Assembly (NCBI GenBank): GCA_011365055.1
Contig: RDOG01000017.1
Location: 1 to 64,000 of the forward strand
Length of the DNA: 64,000 nt
From: Promethearchaeota archaeon
GTDB lineage: Archaea; Asgardarchaeota; Lokiarchaeia; Helarchaeales; RDOG01
Reading direction: 5' to 3'
Part shown: positions 38,973-47,531 of the stretch, in pieces
Layout of the letters: every line of letters begins with the position of its first letter
How positions within the stretch are numbered: the stretch's first letter is position 1
The notes under the pieces: model-generated
The model's input: only the letters and a program-made list of their open reading frames with translations
The model's database searches: none
Told to the model about the DNA's origin: nothing
Program-made: the position numbers and the translations under genes

Positions 38973-40193
38973 ATGGAGCGGTTTGTAACTGAAATGCAAA
39001 AAAAATTTACATTTCCAATAAAACTCTGGAAAGAAGGAAAAGTATCATTTTTTGCTCCAGATCAGTCAATTTATGAAAGAAAGGATTATCCACCTTCAAA
39101 ATTTCCAGTATTCTACAATCCAATGATGATAATTAATCGAGATATAACTCTTTTAATTATTAAATCTTACCAAGAAGAATTTTTAGATAAAAAAATAAAA
39201 TTTGGAGAACCTTTATGTGGAATTGGGATTCGAGGATTGAGAATTATTAAAGAAATAGGAGATATTAATGTATATTTAAACGACATTAATGAAATTAGCA
39301 TTAACTTATTAAAAGAAAATATGAAATTTAACAATGTAAATGAAGATGAACTAAAAATTTCAATAAATGATGCTAATCAATTTATGTCGAATTATTCAAA
39401 ACCAAAAGAGAGATTCGATATCTTGGATATAGATCCATTTGGAAGTCCAGTAAAATTTGTTGATTCAGCTCTTCAAGCTCTAAAGGGAGAAAACGGATTA
39501 TTATGCGTAACTGCAACAGACATGCCACCACTCGTTGGAATTTATAAAAAAGCATGTTTTAGAAAATATGGTATTTATCCAATTAAAACTGAATATTCAC
39601 ACGAGTTAGCCTTGAGAATATTAATAACTTTTCTTATTAGAGAAGCGGCAAAATATGATATTAACTTAAAAATATTATTTAGTTACTATCATCAGCATCA
39701 TATCAGAGTATTTGTAAAGTCAAGTATGGGAAAGCTAAAAGTAAATGAATCTTTCAAATATTTTGGATATCTTTATCATTGTTTTAACTGCAATGAAAGG
39801 TTTTTATCGAATCTAAAAGATACGAAATTATCTATTTGTACATCTTGTCATTCAGAATTAGAGATTATTGGTCCAATATGGATTGGAAAATTAGCAGATA
39901 AGGAATTCTTAATGAAAATGATGGCTTTTATAGATAATTTCAATTTCATCTCTGATAAAAAAATTAGAAATTTGATCACTTTACATTTATCAGAAATCGA
40001 TTCACAAATTACATTCCACGATACTTCACGATTGATTTACGAACATAAACTCAAATCAATTAAACTTTCTAGAATCATTGATGGACTAAAAAATAAAGGA
40101 TTTAACGCTTCTAGAACTCATTTTTCTCCGATCGGTATCAAAACCAATGCAAAGAGAAATGAAATTGCAGAAATTATCAAGAATCTACTTTAA
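38973..40193 (+). CDS. trm1: tRNA (guanine-26) dimethyltransferase Trm1
   Basis: About 406 residues. Trm1 hallmarks are the FYNPMMIINRDITLL segment, motif I EPLCGIGIRGLRI, acidic loop YLNDINE, catalytic-site DILDIDPFGSPVKFVD, and CVTATDMPPLVGIYKKACFRKYG. A zinc-binding pair of CxxC knuckles (CFNC, CTSC) sits in the C-terminal domain. It methylates G26 of tRNA with S-adenosylmethionine. The ATG at 38973 is preferred over a TTG three codons earlier. Confidence 0.95.
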   Translation: MERFVTEMQKKFTFPIKLWKEGKVSFFAPDQSIYERKDYPPSKFPVFYNPMMIINRDITLLIIKSYQEEFLDKKIKFGEPLCGIGIRGLRIIKEIGDINVYLNDINEISINLLKENMKFNNVNEDELKISINDANQFMSNYSKPKERFDILDIDPFGSPVKFVDSALQALKGENGLLCVTATDMPPLVGIYKKACFRKYGIYPIKTEYSHELALRILITFLIREAAKYDINLKILFSYYHQHHIRVFVKSSMGKLKVNESFKYFGYLYHCFNCNERFLSNLKDTKLSICTSCHSELEIIGPIWIGKLADKEFLMKMMAFIDNFNFISDKKIRNLITLHLSEIDSQITFHDTSRLIYEHKLKSIKLSRIIDGLKNKGFNASRTHFSPIGIKTNAKRNEIAEIIKNLL

Positions 40194-40663
40194 AAAAATA
40201 ATCATTTTTTAAGCATTATGAGTGAAATTTTCTTCATAAATAAGTTATTTCTTACCGTTTTTGCGATCTAAGCAATAATAACGCTAAAAATATTCACCGA
40301 TAATGAAAATAAAGAGCATTTTTTAAAAGAATTTTCTTCTATGTTTTTATTTTTTTTATATATAACTTCGCAATGAATATAATGTTGAATATGATAAGTT
40401 CGCAAAAAAAAATTGCTAAATTAAGTAACTTTTTAAATAATCTTTGAATATATAAAAACAACGACTAGAAATTTGCGAAATTATTAGATATAACCTAAAA
40501 ATAAATGCGAGAATCGCATGGAATTTAAATGAAGTATGCTTTACAATGAAAGGGAAACCTAACAGTAAACCTTACTTGATTTGACATTCGGAAACATCCA
40601 TGCATTACCTTACAGTTAAAAACATATAATAAAATTAGTTTAAAATATAAGGAAGAATAGTGA
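40194..40663. other. Non-coding stretch, about 470 bases
   Basis: No open frame is supported here. It holds a short perfect hairpin (40505-40519), near-repeated ACTTCGCAA/AGTTCGCAA words (around 40366 and 40398) and two related words CCTAACAGTAAA and CCTTACAGTTAAA (around 40558 and 40608). It includes the promoter of the small coiled-coil gene at 40664 and possibly an untranslated RNA. Confidence 0.45.
40505..40519. repeat. Short perfect hairpin
   Basis: ATGCGA (40505-40510) and TCGCAT (40514-40519) are exact reverse complements around a three-base loop GAA. It is flanked by AAA and by GGAATTT, which extends the symmetry weakly. It lies about 145 bases before the next start. Confidence 0.5.
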
Positions 40664-41104
40664 ATGGTAGTTGATGATTGGAAGAATTATAGACAAGTGA
40701 TATTAGATAATGTTAGTAATGAGGAAGAGGACGTTAATAAAAAAGTTAAAGAATTATTTGAAAGGATAGATAATTTAGTATTCGAAAATACAATTAGTAA
40801 AAATAATGAACAATTATTATCAACTAAAATCCAATTATTGGAAACTCGGGTCAAGCTGCTTGAAGACCAAAATCCAGAACGTTTAGCGATAATAAATAAA
40901 ATTTTATTTGATATCTTGGATGAACTTGTTTTCTTACAAATTGCTGATGATGTATTAAAATTAGAAGACGGGAACTGCCCTAAGTGTAACCAACCTTTAA
41001 CAGATGAACTTTATCAAAAAATAAAAATTGATATTGATAGTCTCCTAAAATCAGTCAAAAAAATTGAAACTGATATAGCACAAGAAATACAAAAAATGAG
41101 TTGA
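40664..41104 (+). CDS. Small coiled-coil protein with a CxxC knuckle
   Basis: This 146-residue protein is mostly helical and charged, with a heptad-rich stretch (LFERIDNLVFENTISKNNEQ through RVKLLEDQ) and a single knuckle CPKCNQPL at about residues 106-113. One CxxC alone suggests zinc binding as a dimer, as in Rad50 hooks, but there are no ATPase motifs. It converges on the methylmalonyl-CoA mutase gene. Function unknown. Confidence 0.7.
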   Translation: MVVDDWKNYRQVILDNVSNEEEDVNKKVKELFERIDNLVFENTISKNNEQLLSTKIQLLETRVKLLEDQNPERLAIINKILFDILDELVFLQIADDVLKLEDGNCPKCNQPLTDELYQKIKIDIDSLLKSVKKIETDIAQEIQKMS

Positions 41105-41109
41105 TATAT

Positions 41110-42807
41110 TTAAAATAGATCAGTTGGTTCTTTGTAAGTTCCAAATACTTTTACAAGAATTTCTCTTATCTCACCTAAAGTTGCATATGCATGTGCAGCC
41201 TCAATTAATGCTTCCATAATATTTTGGTCTGATTTTGCAACCATTTCTATTTTTTTTAAAGCAGCTGTAACTTTTTCGTTGTCTCGAGTTTTTCGCAGCT
41301 TTTCTATACTTTCACATTGTTTCTTTTCTGTTAAAGGATCAATTTCGAGTAATGGAATCGTTATTTCTTCATCTCCAGGCATCCTATATTTATTCAAACC
41401 AACAAGAATTCGCTTATTTTCATCTATTTCTCTTTGATATCTGTATGCTGCTTGAGCAATTTCTCTCTGAAAAAACCCTCTATGAATTGTATTTACCACT
41501 GCTAAATGCATCTTATTGCTATTACCAAATTTTTTAATTTTATCAAAATACTCGTAACACTGCTTCTCCATTAAATCAGTCATCGCTTCTATACAATAGG
41601 AGCCACCTAGTGGATCAACAGAATCCGTAACACCACTTTCGTTTGCAATTATTTGTTGGGTTCTTAAAGCAACAGTTACAGCATCTTTCGAAGGTAATGC
41701 AAGGGTTTCATCATAAGAATTTGTATGTAAAGATTGTGTACCGCCTAATACCGCAGCTAATGCTTGAATAGTTGTTCTGACAATGTTATTAATTGGTTGT
41801 TGTGCTAAAAGAGAAACACCTGCAGTTTGAGTGTGAAATCTTAACTTCATTGAATTTGGATTTTCGGCGCCTCTTTCTTTCATTTCTCTTGCCCATATTC
41901 TGCGAGCCGCTCGATATTTACAAATTTCTTCAATAAAATTATTATGGGCATTGAAGAAAAAACTTAGCCTTGGAGCAAAAGAATCAATATTCATTCCTCG
42001 TTCTAATGCAGCATCAACATAAGCAAGCCCATCTGCAAGTGTAAACGCTATTTCTTGAACTGCAGTAGATCCAGCTTCCCTTATATGATAGCCACTGATT
42101 GAAATTGTATTCCATTTGGGTAAATCTGTGCTCCCAAATTCAAAAGTATCTAAAATTAACCTCATTGAAGGTTCAGGTGGGAAGATCCATGATTTTTGTG
42201 CAATATATTCTTTTAAAATGTCATTTTGGATGGTTCCACGTAATTTTTTTCTCACTTCTTTTATTGGGATACCTTTCTTTTTAGCTTGATTTTCAGCTGC
42301 AGCAACATAAAATGACCAAACAATAGCTGCAGGACCATTTATTGTCATGCTAGTGCTGACTTCATCTAATGGAATCTCATCAAAAAGAGTTTCCATATCA
42401 GCAAGAGAAGAAATGGCAACACCACATTTTCCAACTTCCCCTTTAGACATTTCATGATCAGAATCATATCCATATAATGTAGGAAAATCAAAAGCTACAC
42501 TTAATCCAGTTTGACCATTTTCTAATAAGTATTTATACCTTTTGTTTGTATCTTTAGCGGTCCCAAATCCTGCAAACATCCTCATGGTCCAAAGTCTACC
42601 ACGATGCATCGTCGGATAGACGCCTCTTGTAAAAGGGAGCTGTCCAGGGAATCCTAACTTCTCATCATAATCAAAATTAGGATCAGGAGTATATAATCTT
42701 TCGATTTCGTTATTAGATAAATTGATAAATTTATCCATTCTTTCCGGTGTTTTTTCCATAAATTTTTTAACTAAGTTTTTTTCCCATTCTTCTTTGGAAT
42801 CAGCCAA
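41110..42807 (-). CDS. mcmA: Methylmalonyl-CoA mutase, large (catalytic) subunit
   Basis: This 565-residue TIM-barrel subunit lacks the B12-binding domain, which is encoded separately, as is usual in archaea. Typical segments are [58 protein letters not shown] and [22 protein letters not shown] near the substrate site, and [18 protein letters not shown]. It interconverts (R)-methylmalonyl-CoA and succinyl-CoA. The small subunit is divergently encoded 166 bases away, and a cobalamin adenosyltransferase follows that, giving a small B12 locus. Confidence 0.95.
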   Translation of the reverse strand: MADSKEEWEKNLVKKFMEKTPERMDKFINLSNNEIERLYTPDPNFDYDEKLGFPGQLPFTRGVYPTMHRGRLWTMRMFAGFGTAKDTNKRYKYLLENGQTGLSVAFDFPTLYGYDSDHEMSKGEVGKCGVAISSLADMETLFDEIPLDEVSTSMTINGPAAIVWSFYVAAAENQAKKKGIPIKEVRKKLRGTIQNDILKEYIAQKSWIFPPEPSMRLILDTFEFGSTDLPKWNTISISGYHIREAGSTAVQEIAFTLADGLAYVDAALERGMNIDSFAPRLSFFFNAHNNFIEEICKYRAARRIWAREMKERGAENPNSMKLRFHTQTAGVSLLAQQPINNIVRTTIQALAAVLGGTQSLHTNSYDETLALPSKDAVTVALRTQQIIANESGVTDSVDPLGGSYCIEAMTDLMEKQCYEYFDKIKKFGNSNKMHLAVVNTIHRGFFQREIAQAAYRYQREIDENKRILVGLNKYRMPGDEEITIPLLEIDPLTEKKQCESIEKLRKTRDNEKVTAALKKIEMVAKSDQNIMEALIEAAHAYATLGEIREILVKVFGTYKEPTDLF

Positions 42808-42973
42808 ACTTGTCTTCTCCTTTTAATATTTAATTCAAAAAGAATATTACAAATAAATTTTTATTATGATTCATTCTTTGTTTTTTCAACATAATGCTCA
42901 TGTATTGTATTTAAGAATCATATTTAAACTTTAAACAATCGAAAAATAAATTATTATTAGGAGATTGAAGAAA

Positions 42974-43399
42974 ATGAGTAGACCAAAGAGACCAATTAGA
43001 GTCCTTATGTCTAAACCTGGCTTAGATGGCCATGACAGGGGTGTGAAAGTAGTTTCGATGGCGTTAAGAGATGCAGGAATGGAAGTAATTTACACTGGGC
43101 TCCATCAAACACCGAAACAAATTATTGAAGCTGCAATTCAAGAGGATGTTGATATGATTGGAGTATCTATTCTAAGTGGCGCCCACATGACTTTAATCCC
43201 TGCAATCGTTGAATTGGCTAAAGAGGGCGGAATTGGACCTGATCAAATATTATTCTTAGCAGGTGGAACCATTGTTATACCCGAAGAAATAAAAGAACTT
43301 AAAGAAAAATGGGGAATTAATGAAATTTTCGGTCCTGGTTCTCCAACAAGAAAAATAGTTGAGCATATTTATAATTATTTTGAAGTAAACAACGGTTAA
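42974..43399 (+). CDS. mcmB: Methylmalonyl-CoA mutase, B12-binding subunit
   Basis: About 141 residues. The cobalamin lower-ligand motif DxHxxG is present as D18-G-H20-D-R-G23, with the downstream [11 protein letters not shown] and LAGGTIV glycines that hold the nucleotide tail. The ATG at 42974 is preferred over a TTG at 42965, which overlaps the AGGAG site. It diverges from the catalytic subunit, so the two share a short promoter region instead of one transcript. Confidence 0.95.
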   Translation: MSRPKRPIRVLMSKPGLDGHDRGVKVVSMALRDAGMEVIYTGLHQTPKQIIEAAIQEDVDMIGVSILSGAHMTLIPAIVELAKEGGIGPDQILFLAGGTIVIPEEIKELKEKWGINEIFGPGSPTRKIVEHIYNYFEVNNG

Positions 43400-43522
43400 T
43401 CCATTTTTTATCCTAAAAATTCCTTTAAATTTCTTATTTCTGTCAGGAACGAAATTTAGTTATTTCAGGGCCTCTAAATCCTTAAATTTTTTTATAAGAA
43501 ACACTATAATTAAAAAAGGAAT

Positions 43523-44059
43523 TTAGAATTCAATACCAAATCTTGCATCAATACCTTGGCTTGCGTAATAATGCCTAACCATTTTCATTTCTGTAATTAG
43601 ATCAGCACGCATTTTCAATTTAGGATGCATGTTTGGACCACCAGTCAATATAATTTCTAAGTGTGGAGGTTTTTCATTTATTAATCGTAAAACCTCCTCA
43701 ACATCAACTATGCCCATTTCTACTGCTACACCGACTTCATCAAGAATTATTATATCCCATTCATCCGACTTTATTTCTTTTTCAGCTTCTTGCATTGCTC
43801 TTTTTCCCTCTTCAATATCGACTTTTTCTGCTTCTGCTATGAGATCTTTTCTCCCAAATTGTCGAATTTCAAATTCAGGTATTCTATTTTGATTTTTGAT
43901 TTCACCATACTTAATGTTGCCTTTCATAAATTGAATCATTAAGACTTTAAAACCGTGTCCAGTAGCCCTAAAAGCTTGACCTAGAGCAGCTGTCGTTTTA
44001 CCTTTACCTCTACCAAAATATATTTGAACTAATCCTTCTTTTAATCTTTTTCTTTGCAT
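43523..44059 (-). CDS. cobO: Cob(I)alamin adenosyltransferase, CobA/CobO type
   Basis: This 178-residue P-loop enzyme has GRGKGKTTAA (16-25), FMKGNIKYGEI, DIIILDEVGVAVEMG (Walker B) and EIILTGGPNMHPKL, all typical of the CobA/BtuR family. It makes adenosylcobalamin, the cofactor of the adjacent mutase. It starts 13 bases after a longin-like gene and appears to be the last gene of a three-gene run with two longin-like proteins, an unexpected partner. Confidence 0.93.
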   Translation of the reverse strand: MQRKRLKEGLVQIYFGRGKGKTTAALGQAFRATGHGFKVLMIQFMKGNIKYGEIKNQNRIPEFEIRQFGRKDLIAEAEKVDIEEGKRAMQEAEKEIKSDEWDIIILDEVGVAVEMGIVDVEEVLRLINEKPPHLEIILTGGPNMHPKLKMRADLITEMKMVRHYYASQGIDARFGIEF

Positions 44060-44072
44060 TATATCTTCTCCA

Positions 44073-44486
44073 TTATTTAGAGGAGGATGGTTGATTAGAT
44101 ATAAATGGTGTATCTTTAAATATATTCTGAATCTTCATTACAAAACCATTAAAATAATCAGTTCGTCCATCCCACTCTTTTAATATATGTTTGTATTCAT
44201 CAAAAAATAATTCTTCTATAATATTCATTTTTTTAAGAATTTTTTTTGTTTTCTCATCCTTTTCATATCTAAGAATGAATAAATAATCATCTTGACCTTG
44301 ATAACATAATATTTTTGAGGAGCCTAATGATAAAGCTTTCATTTTATTTTCACCCATTTGACTAACGATTACTTGGATTGAAGAAAATAATGAACCTATT
44401 AAATCTTGACTTTTTTCTTCAACTGATGCGTGAAATAAAGTGATCCCAACAGGATTCACAATCCATATATCTTTAACATTAGTCAT
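44073..44486 (-). CDS. Longin-like domain protein, paralogue A
   Basis: This 137-residue protein begins with two strands (IWIVNPVGITLF), a helix (LIGSLFSSIQVIVSQMG), three strands (MKALSLGSSKILCYQGQDDY, LFILRYE) and two C-terminal helices. That is the longin order. It is clearly paralogous to the proteins at 44510 and 45935: IWIV/IWII, the G-x-x-K-x-x-[STA]-[LI]-x-LG-[DNS]-SKI core and the closing F-x-x-x-[IL]-x-x-I-F pattern recur. Longin domains in Asgard archaea are thought to regulate Ras/Arf-type GTPases. It has no membrane segment. It sits 23 bases after paralogue B and 13 bases before cobO. Confidence 0.7.
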   Translation of the reverse strand: MTNVKDIWIVNPVGITLFHASVEEKSQDLIGSLFSSIQVIVSQMGENKMKALSLGSSKILCYQGQDDYLFILRYEKDEKTKKILKKMNIIEELFFDEYKHILKEWDGRTDYFNGFVMKIQNIFKDTPFISNQPSSSK

Positions 44487-44509
44487 AGAAACACTTTTTA
44501 TTCAATTTT

Positions 44510-44923
44510 TCACCATAATGATTCTTGAATTCTCCGTTCAGGACTATCTTTAAAAATATCTTCGATAAAATCTCCAAAGTTTTCAAAATACGAGGTATTA
44601 CCATCCCATTTTTTAATTTTATCTTCGTGTAATTTAATAAATCTTTTTTCAATTGTTTTAAGATGTTCCGTTATCTCTTTTTCTTTAACATCCTTACGAG
44701 AACGAGATATAAACATTAAATCTAATTTACCTTGATATAGCATTATTTTGGAATCTCCTAAAGATAGAGAGTTTAATTTTTTCTCACCTATTTGTGAAAT
44801 AAATAAATTTAAGGAAGAAAAAAAACCTCCTAACAAAGTTGGATCAACAGTCCCACCTTTAGATATATTAAAAAGCGTCACTCCACTTCCATCTACGATC
44901 CAAATTTCGTCAATATCTCTCAA
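44510..44923 (-). CDS. Longin-like domain protein, paralogue B
   Basis: This 137-residue protein has the same layout as its neighbour: EIWIVDGSGVTLF, LLGGFFSSLNLFISQIGEKK, LNSLSLGDSKIMLYQGKLDL, MFISRSRKD and a charged helical end with WDGNTSYFENF (paralogue A has WDGRTDYFNGF). The shared WDG-x-T-x-YF block shows A and B arose by tandem duplication. It is first in the run B, A, cobO. A GTPase-regulating role is an inference from the fold and from the GTPase genes 1.5-5 kb away. Confidence 0.7.
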   Translation of the reverse strand: MRDIDEIWIVDGSGVTLFNISKGGTVDPTLLGGFFSSLNLFISQIGEKKLNSLSLGDSKIMLYQGKLDLMFISRSRKDVKEKEITEHLKTIEKRFIKLHEDKIKKWDGNTSYFENFGDFIEDIFKDSPERRIQESLW

Positions 44924-45095
44924 GTTTTTTCTCTCTATCTGTTATAATAAATGCTTCTTTTTGATATTGATTTAATCATTATAAATATGATAAATAATAA
45001 ATACTTAGATATAAAAAAAAGTAATTCTCAAAATTAATAGGATTATGAAGAAAAAATCCGTTATGCTCGATAACTAATTCGGAGTTTTGAAGTGT

Positions 45096-45884
45096 ATGGC
45101 ATATAAATCTGACTTTTTTTCGATATTTGTGCACATTCCTATAATGTCTTTTGAATTAATTACTGCAATTATTTTAATTATTTTGGGTACAGCTATTTTT
45201 ATCAGGTGGATTGATAGACGAACTCGTCCTACTTTATATTTATCATTAGCACTTTTCTCAATTACAATTGCAGTTTTTATAGTTTTTACAGGTCTGTTTA
45301 GTTGGTTTCTAACATGGATTATAAGTGGAATGGGTGCAGTATATAGCCCAGATTTATATGTATTTAGCCTTCCTCTAGGATATAGCTTTGTCGTTGGTTA
45401 TGATATCTTTTTATTATTATTCACCATACATATTTTTTCAGATAAAAATGAGAAAAAAGTTATACCTGTCGCTATAATCGGTGCAATTCTAATTATACTC
45501 TTATTCTTGCCAACTAATTATTGGGGAACCAATGAGAGTCTAGGTGACCCTGTTAGTATCCGCACGTTAACACTTGGATTATTTCTCGTTTATAATATGG
45601 TGATATATATTATTTTGACAAATTATGCATTCCGAGAAGCCAAACATGCTGATAAAAAGGTTACAAGAAGAGCATTTCAAGCAATTGGAATAGGCCAAAT
45701 TTTAAATATTCTTATTTTTATAATGTTTTTAGGTGATGCAATCCTTCTTTTATTGGACCCTTCCAGTCCAGGTTACTCGATATTCGTTTATTTTGCATGG
45801 ACTTTTGCGTTGGTAGCTACATTCTTATTTTATCTCGGATATATTCTCCCAAATTGGTTCAAAAAAATAATTGAAAAAGAATAG
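45096..45884 (+). CDS. Seven-span membrane protein
   Basis: This protein of about 262 residues has around seven hydrophobic spans (for example LITAIILIILGTAIFIRWID, LYLSLALFSITIAVFIVFTG, WTFALVATFLFYLGYILPNW). The layout is like the 7TM sensor modules found at the N-terminus of some histidine kinases, but no output domain follows. The last span has no lysine, so it is not a retinal protein. The start could be the ATG at 45096 or a later ATG at 45144. It lies between longin-like genes that run in the opposite direction; no function is assigned. Confidence 0.75.
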   Translation: MAYKSDFFSIFVHIPIMSFELITAIILIILGTAIFIRWIDRRTRPTLYLSLALFSITIAVFIVFTGLFSWFLTWIISGMGAVYSPDLYVFSLPLGYSFVVGYDIFLLLFTIHIFSDKNEKKVIPVAIIGAILIILLFLPTNYWGTNESLGDPVSIRTLTLGLFLVYNMVIYIILTNYAFREAKHADKKVTRRAFQAIGIGQILNILIFIMFLGDAILLLLDPSSPGYSIFVYFAWTFALVATFLFYLGYILPNWFKKIIEKE

Positions 45885-45934
45885 ATATATTTTTTTTAAT
45901 GAGAGAAGAAAATATTAAAAAAATCGACAAATTT

Positions 45935-46375
45935 TTAGAGTGATATAAAAAATTCTTGTATTTTTTTTTCCATATTTTCTCCAGTTATTTTATGAATGTC
46001 TTTATGAAGACCATGGAAAATATGTTCTCTCAAATTTTCTGGAGTTGATAAAAATTTTGCATAATTTTCATGAAAATTTAAAACAATTTTTTCTAAATTT
46101 TTTTTCATTTTCTTTTCTTTTGCAGATAGAGATGCTCGTAGAACAAAAATTAATTTTGATGGTTCTTCTTTTGCTAAAAAGATTTTAGAATTACCCAATT
46201 CTATTGTTTCTGCCTTTTTTTCTCCTATTTCTTGAATGAAATTTTCTATTGCGGAAATAAAGCCTGTAAATAAAGCTGAATTAAAAGCTTCGGATCCTTG
46301 AATAAAACATTCATCACTAAAAATTACATTTCCTGTTGCCTCTTCTATTATCCAGATTCCTTCAACTTCAGGCAT
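45935..46375 (-). CDS. Longin-like domain protein, paralogue C
   Basis: This 146-residue paralogue of the proteins at 44073 and 44510 has GIWIIEEATGNVIFSDE, helix FTGFISAIENFIQEIGEKKA, strands TIELGNSKIFLAKEE and KLIFVLRASL, then two helices. It is 32 bases downstream of an Arf/Rag-like GTPase gene on the same strand, so the pair is co-transcribed. This direct coupling is the best evidence in the window that the longin-like proteins work with the small GTPases. Confidence 0.72.
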   Translation of the reverse strand: MPEVEGIWIIEEATGNVIFSDECFIQGSEAFNSALFTGFISAIENFIQEIGEKKAETIELGNSKIFLAKEEPSKLIFVLRASLSAKEKKMKKNLEKIVLNFHENYAKFLSTPENLREHIFHGLHKDIHKITGENMEKKIQEFFISL

Positions 46376-46407
46376 TACTTCGTCACTTTTTTCTAATTGA
46401 AGCTAAT

Positions 46408-46941
46408 TCATAAAATCAGCGTTTTTTGAAAAACAGTAAATATTGTGGTTTCAAATATTTGAAATTTAAGATTAGGGGGTATGATTCTTTTTATTTTCTC
46501 GATTAAGTTCGAAGATAACATTTTATGAGAATATTCATCAAGATCTCTTATATTCGGATCAAGTTTATGAATAAAAATTGAAAACTCTGGTCTACCATTA
46601 CCCTTTTTCAATAAACTTATTATATGTTCCAAATATTGTAAAGATAAATCATACCTGTCTTTATCTTGGACATCAATCACATAAATAATTTTATCAATGT
46701 CTTTACTATATCTCTCCCATTTCTCTATATAGTCATTTCTATATTTCTCTTGACCTCCAAAATCCCAAATGTTATAAATTCGTTCATCGACTTCAAAATT
46801 CTCGACGGTTAATCCTTGGGTAGGTTTCAAAGCGAAAAAACTTAGCAAATTAGTATTTTTTTTCAAACTTAAGATAATTGAAGTTTTTCCACAATTATCC
46901 AATCCCATTATTAATATTTTATTAATATCTTGATCAGGCAT
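46408..46941 (-). CDS. Arf/Rag-like small GTPase 1
   Basis: This 177-residue GTPase has G1 GLDNCGKTS (13-21), switch I Thr41 in KPTQGL, G3 WDFGGQ (59-64) and G4 HKLD (125-128). G1 and G3 are Arf/Sar-like; histidine instead of asparagine in G4 is typical of Rag/Gtr GTPases. The hydrolysis glutamine (Q64) is present. There is no N-terminal amphipathic helix or lipidation cysteine. An ArsR gene lies 30 bases upstream and a longin-like gene 32 bases downstream, forming a likely operon. Its close relative is at 49763. Confidence 0.9.
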   Translation of the reverse strand: MPDQDINKILIMGLDNCGKTSIILSLKKNTNLLSFFALKPTQGLTVENFEVDERIYNIWDFGGQEKYRNDYIEKWERYSKDIDKIIYVIDVQDKDRYDLSLQYLEHIISLLKKGNGRPEFSIFIHKLDPNIRDLDEYSHKMLSSNLIEKIKRIIPPNLKFQIFETTIFTVFQKTLIL

Positions 46942-46971
46942 AATAAAACTCCTCTATTTAAATATATTTTT

Positions 46972-47304
46972 TTATAATAATGTATCCAAGACACCTAATT
47001 GTGATAATTCCTCAATTTTTTCATTTTGAATTTTAGTAATGAAGCTTTGAAATAAATTCAAGATTTTAAATAAATCTGGATCATTTATAGAATAAATCTT
47101 TTTTCCATCAGTACGAAATTTAATGATTCCAGCATCAAGTAAAGTTTTTAAATGTTGGGAAATTGTGGATTGAGATTTTTTTAAGGAGTCTTGAATTTCT
47201 GTAGAGGTAATTTCGCCTTTTTTTAAAAGATCAATTATTTCTAATCTAGTTGAATCCCCTAATGCCTTCAAAAATTTTACTGTATTTTGAATTATTGCTT
47301 CCAA
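46972..47304 (-). CDS. ArsR-family transcription regulator
   Basis: This 110-residue winged-helix protein is of classic ArsR form: LKALGDSTRLEIIDLLKKGE, recognition helix SQSTISQHLKTLLDAGIIKF and wing TDGKKIYSI. No metal-binding cysteines are visible, so it is not a typical metal sensor. It is first in the run ArsR, GTPase 1, longin paralogue C, and may control that operon. Confidence 0.88.
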   Translation of the reverse strand: MEAIIQNTVKFLKALGDSTRLEIIDLLKKGEITSTEIQDSLKKSQSTISQHLKTLLDAGIIKFRTDGKKIYSINDPDLFKILNLFQSFITKIQNEKIEELSQLGVLDTLL

Positions 47305-47531
47305 TTCTAAAAAATCCTTTATAATTAAAGTTCACTTTTTTAAGTAATTATGGAAATTCATTGTTTAAGAACGTTATATGACGATTTATTGATGAATTAA
47401 CGTACAACCTAGATAAATTTGTTTATTAAATAAATAGATGGTGGTAGATTTAAATTGGTAGAATCTCGGATTAAAAAATTATATAAAAAGTAAAAAGTAA
47501 TAGTATTTGATTTAGAGATTTTGTCTCAGGA

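Noticed and set aside
40664..41104. Rad50/SMC hook fragment
   Set aside because: A CxxC knuckle and coiled coil are present, but there are no ATPase motifs, and the gene has its own start and stop, so it is not a fragment.
45096..45884. Rhodopsin or heliorhodopsin
   Set aside because: There are seven spans, but the last one has no lysine for retinal binding and none of the family's motifs is present.
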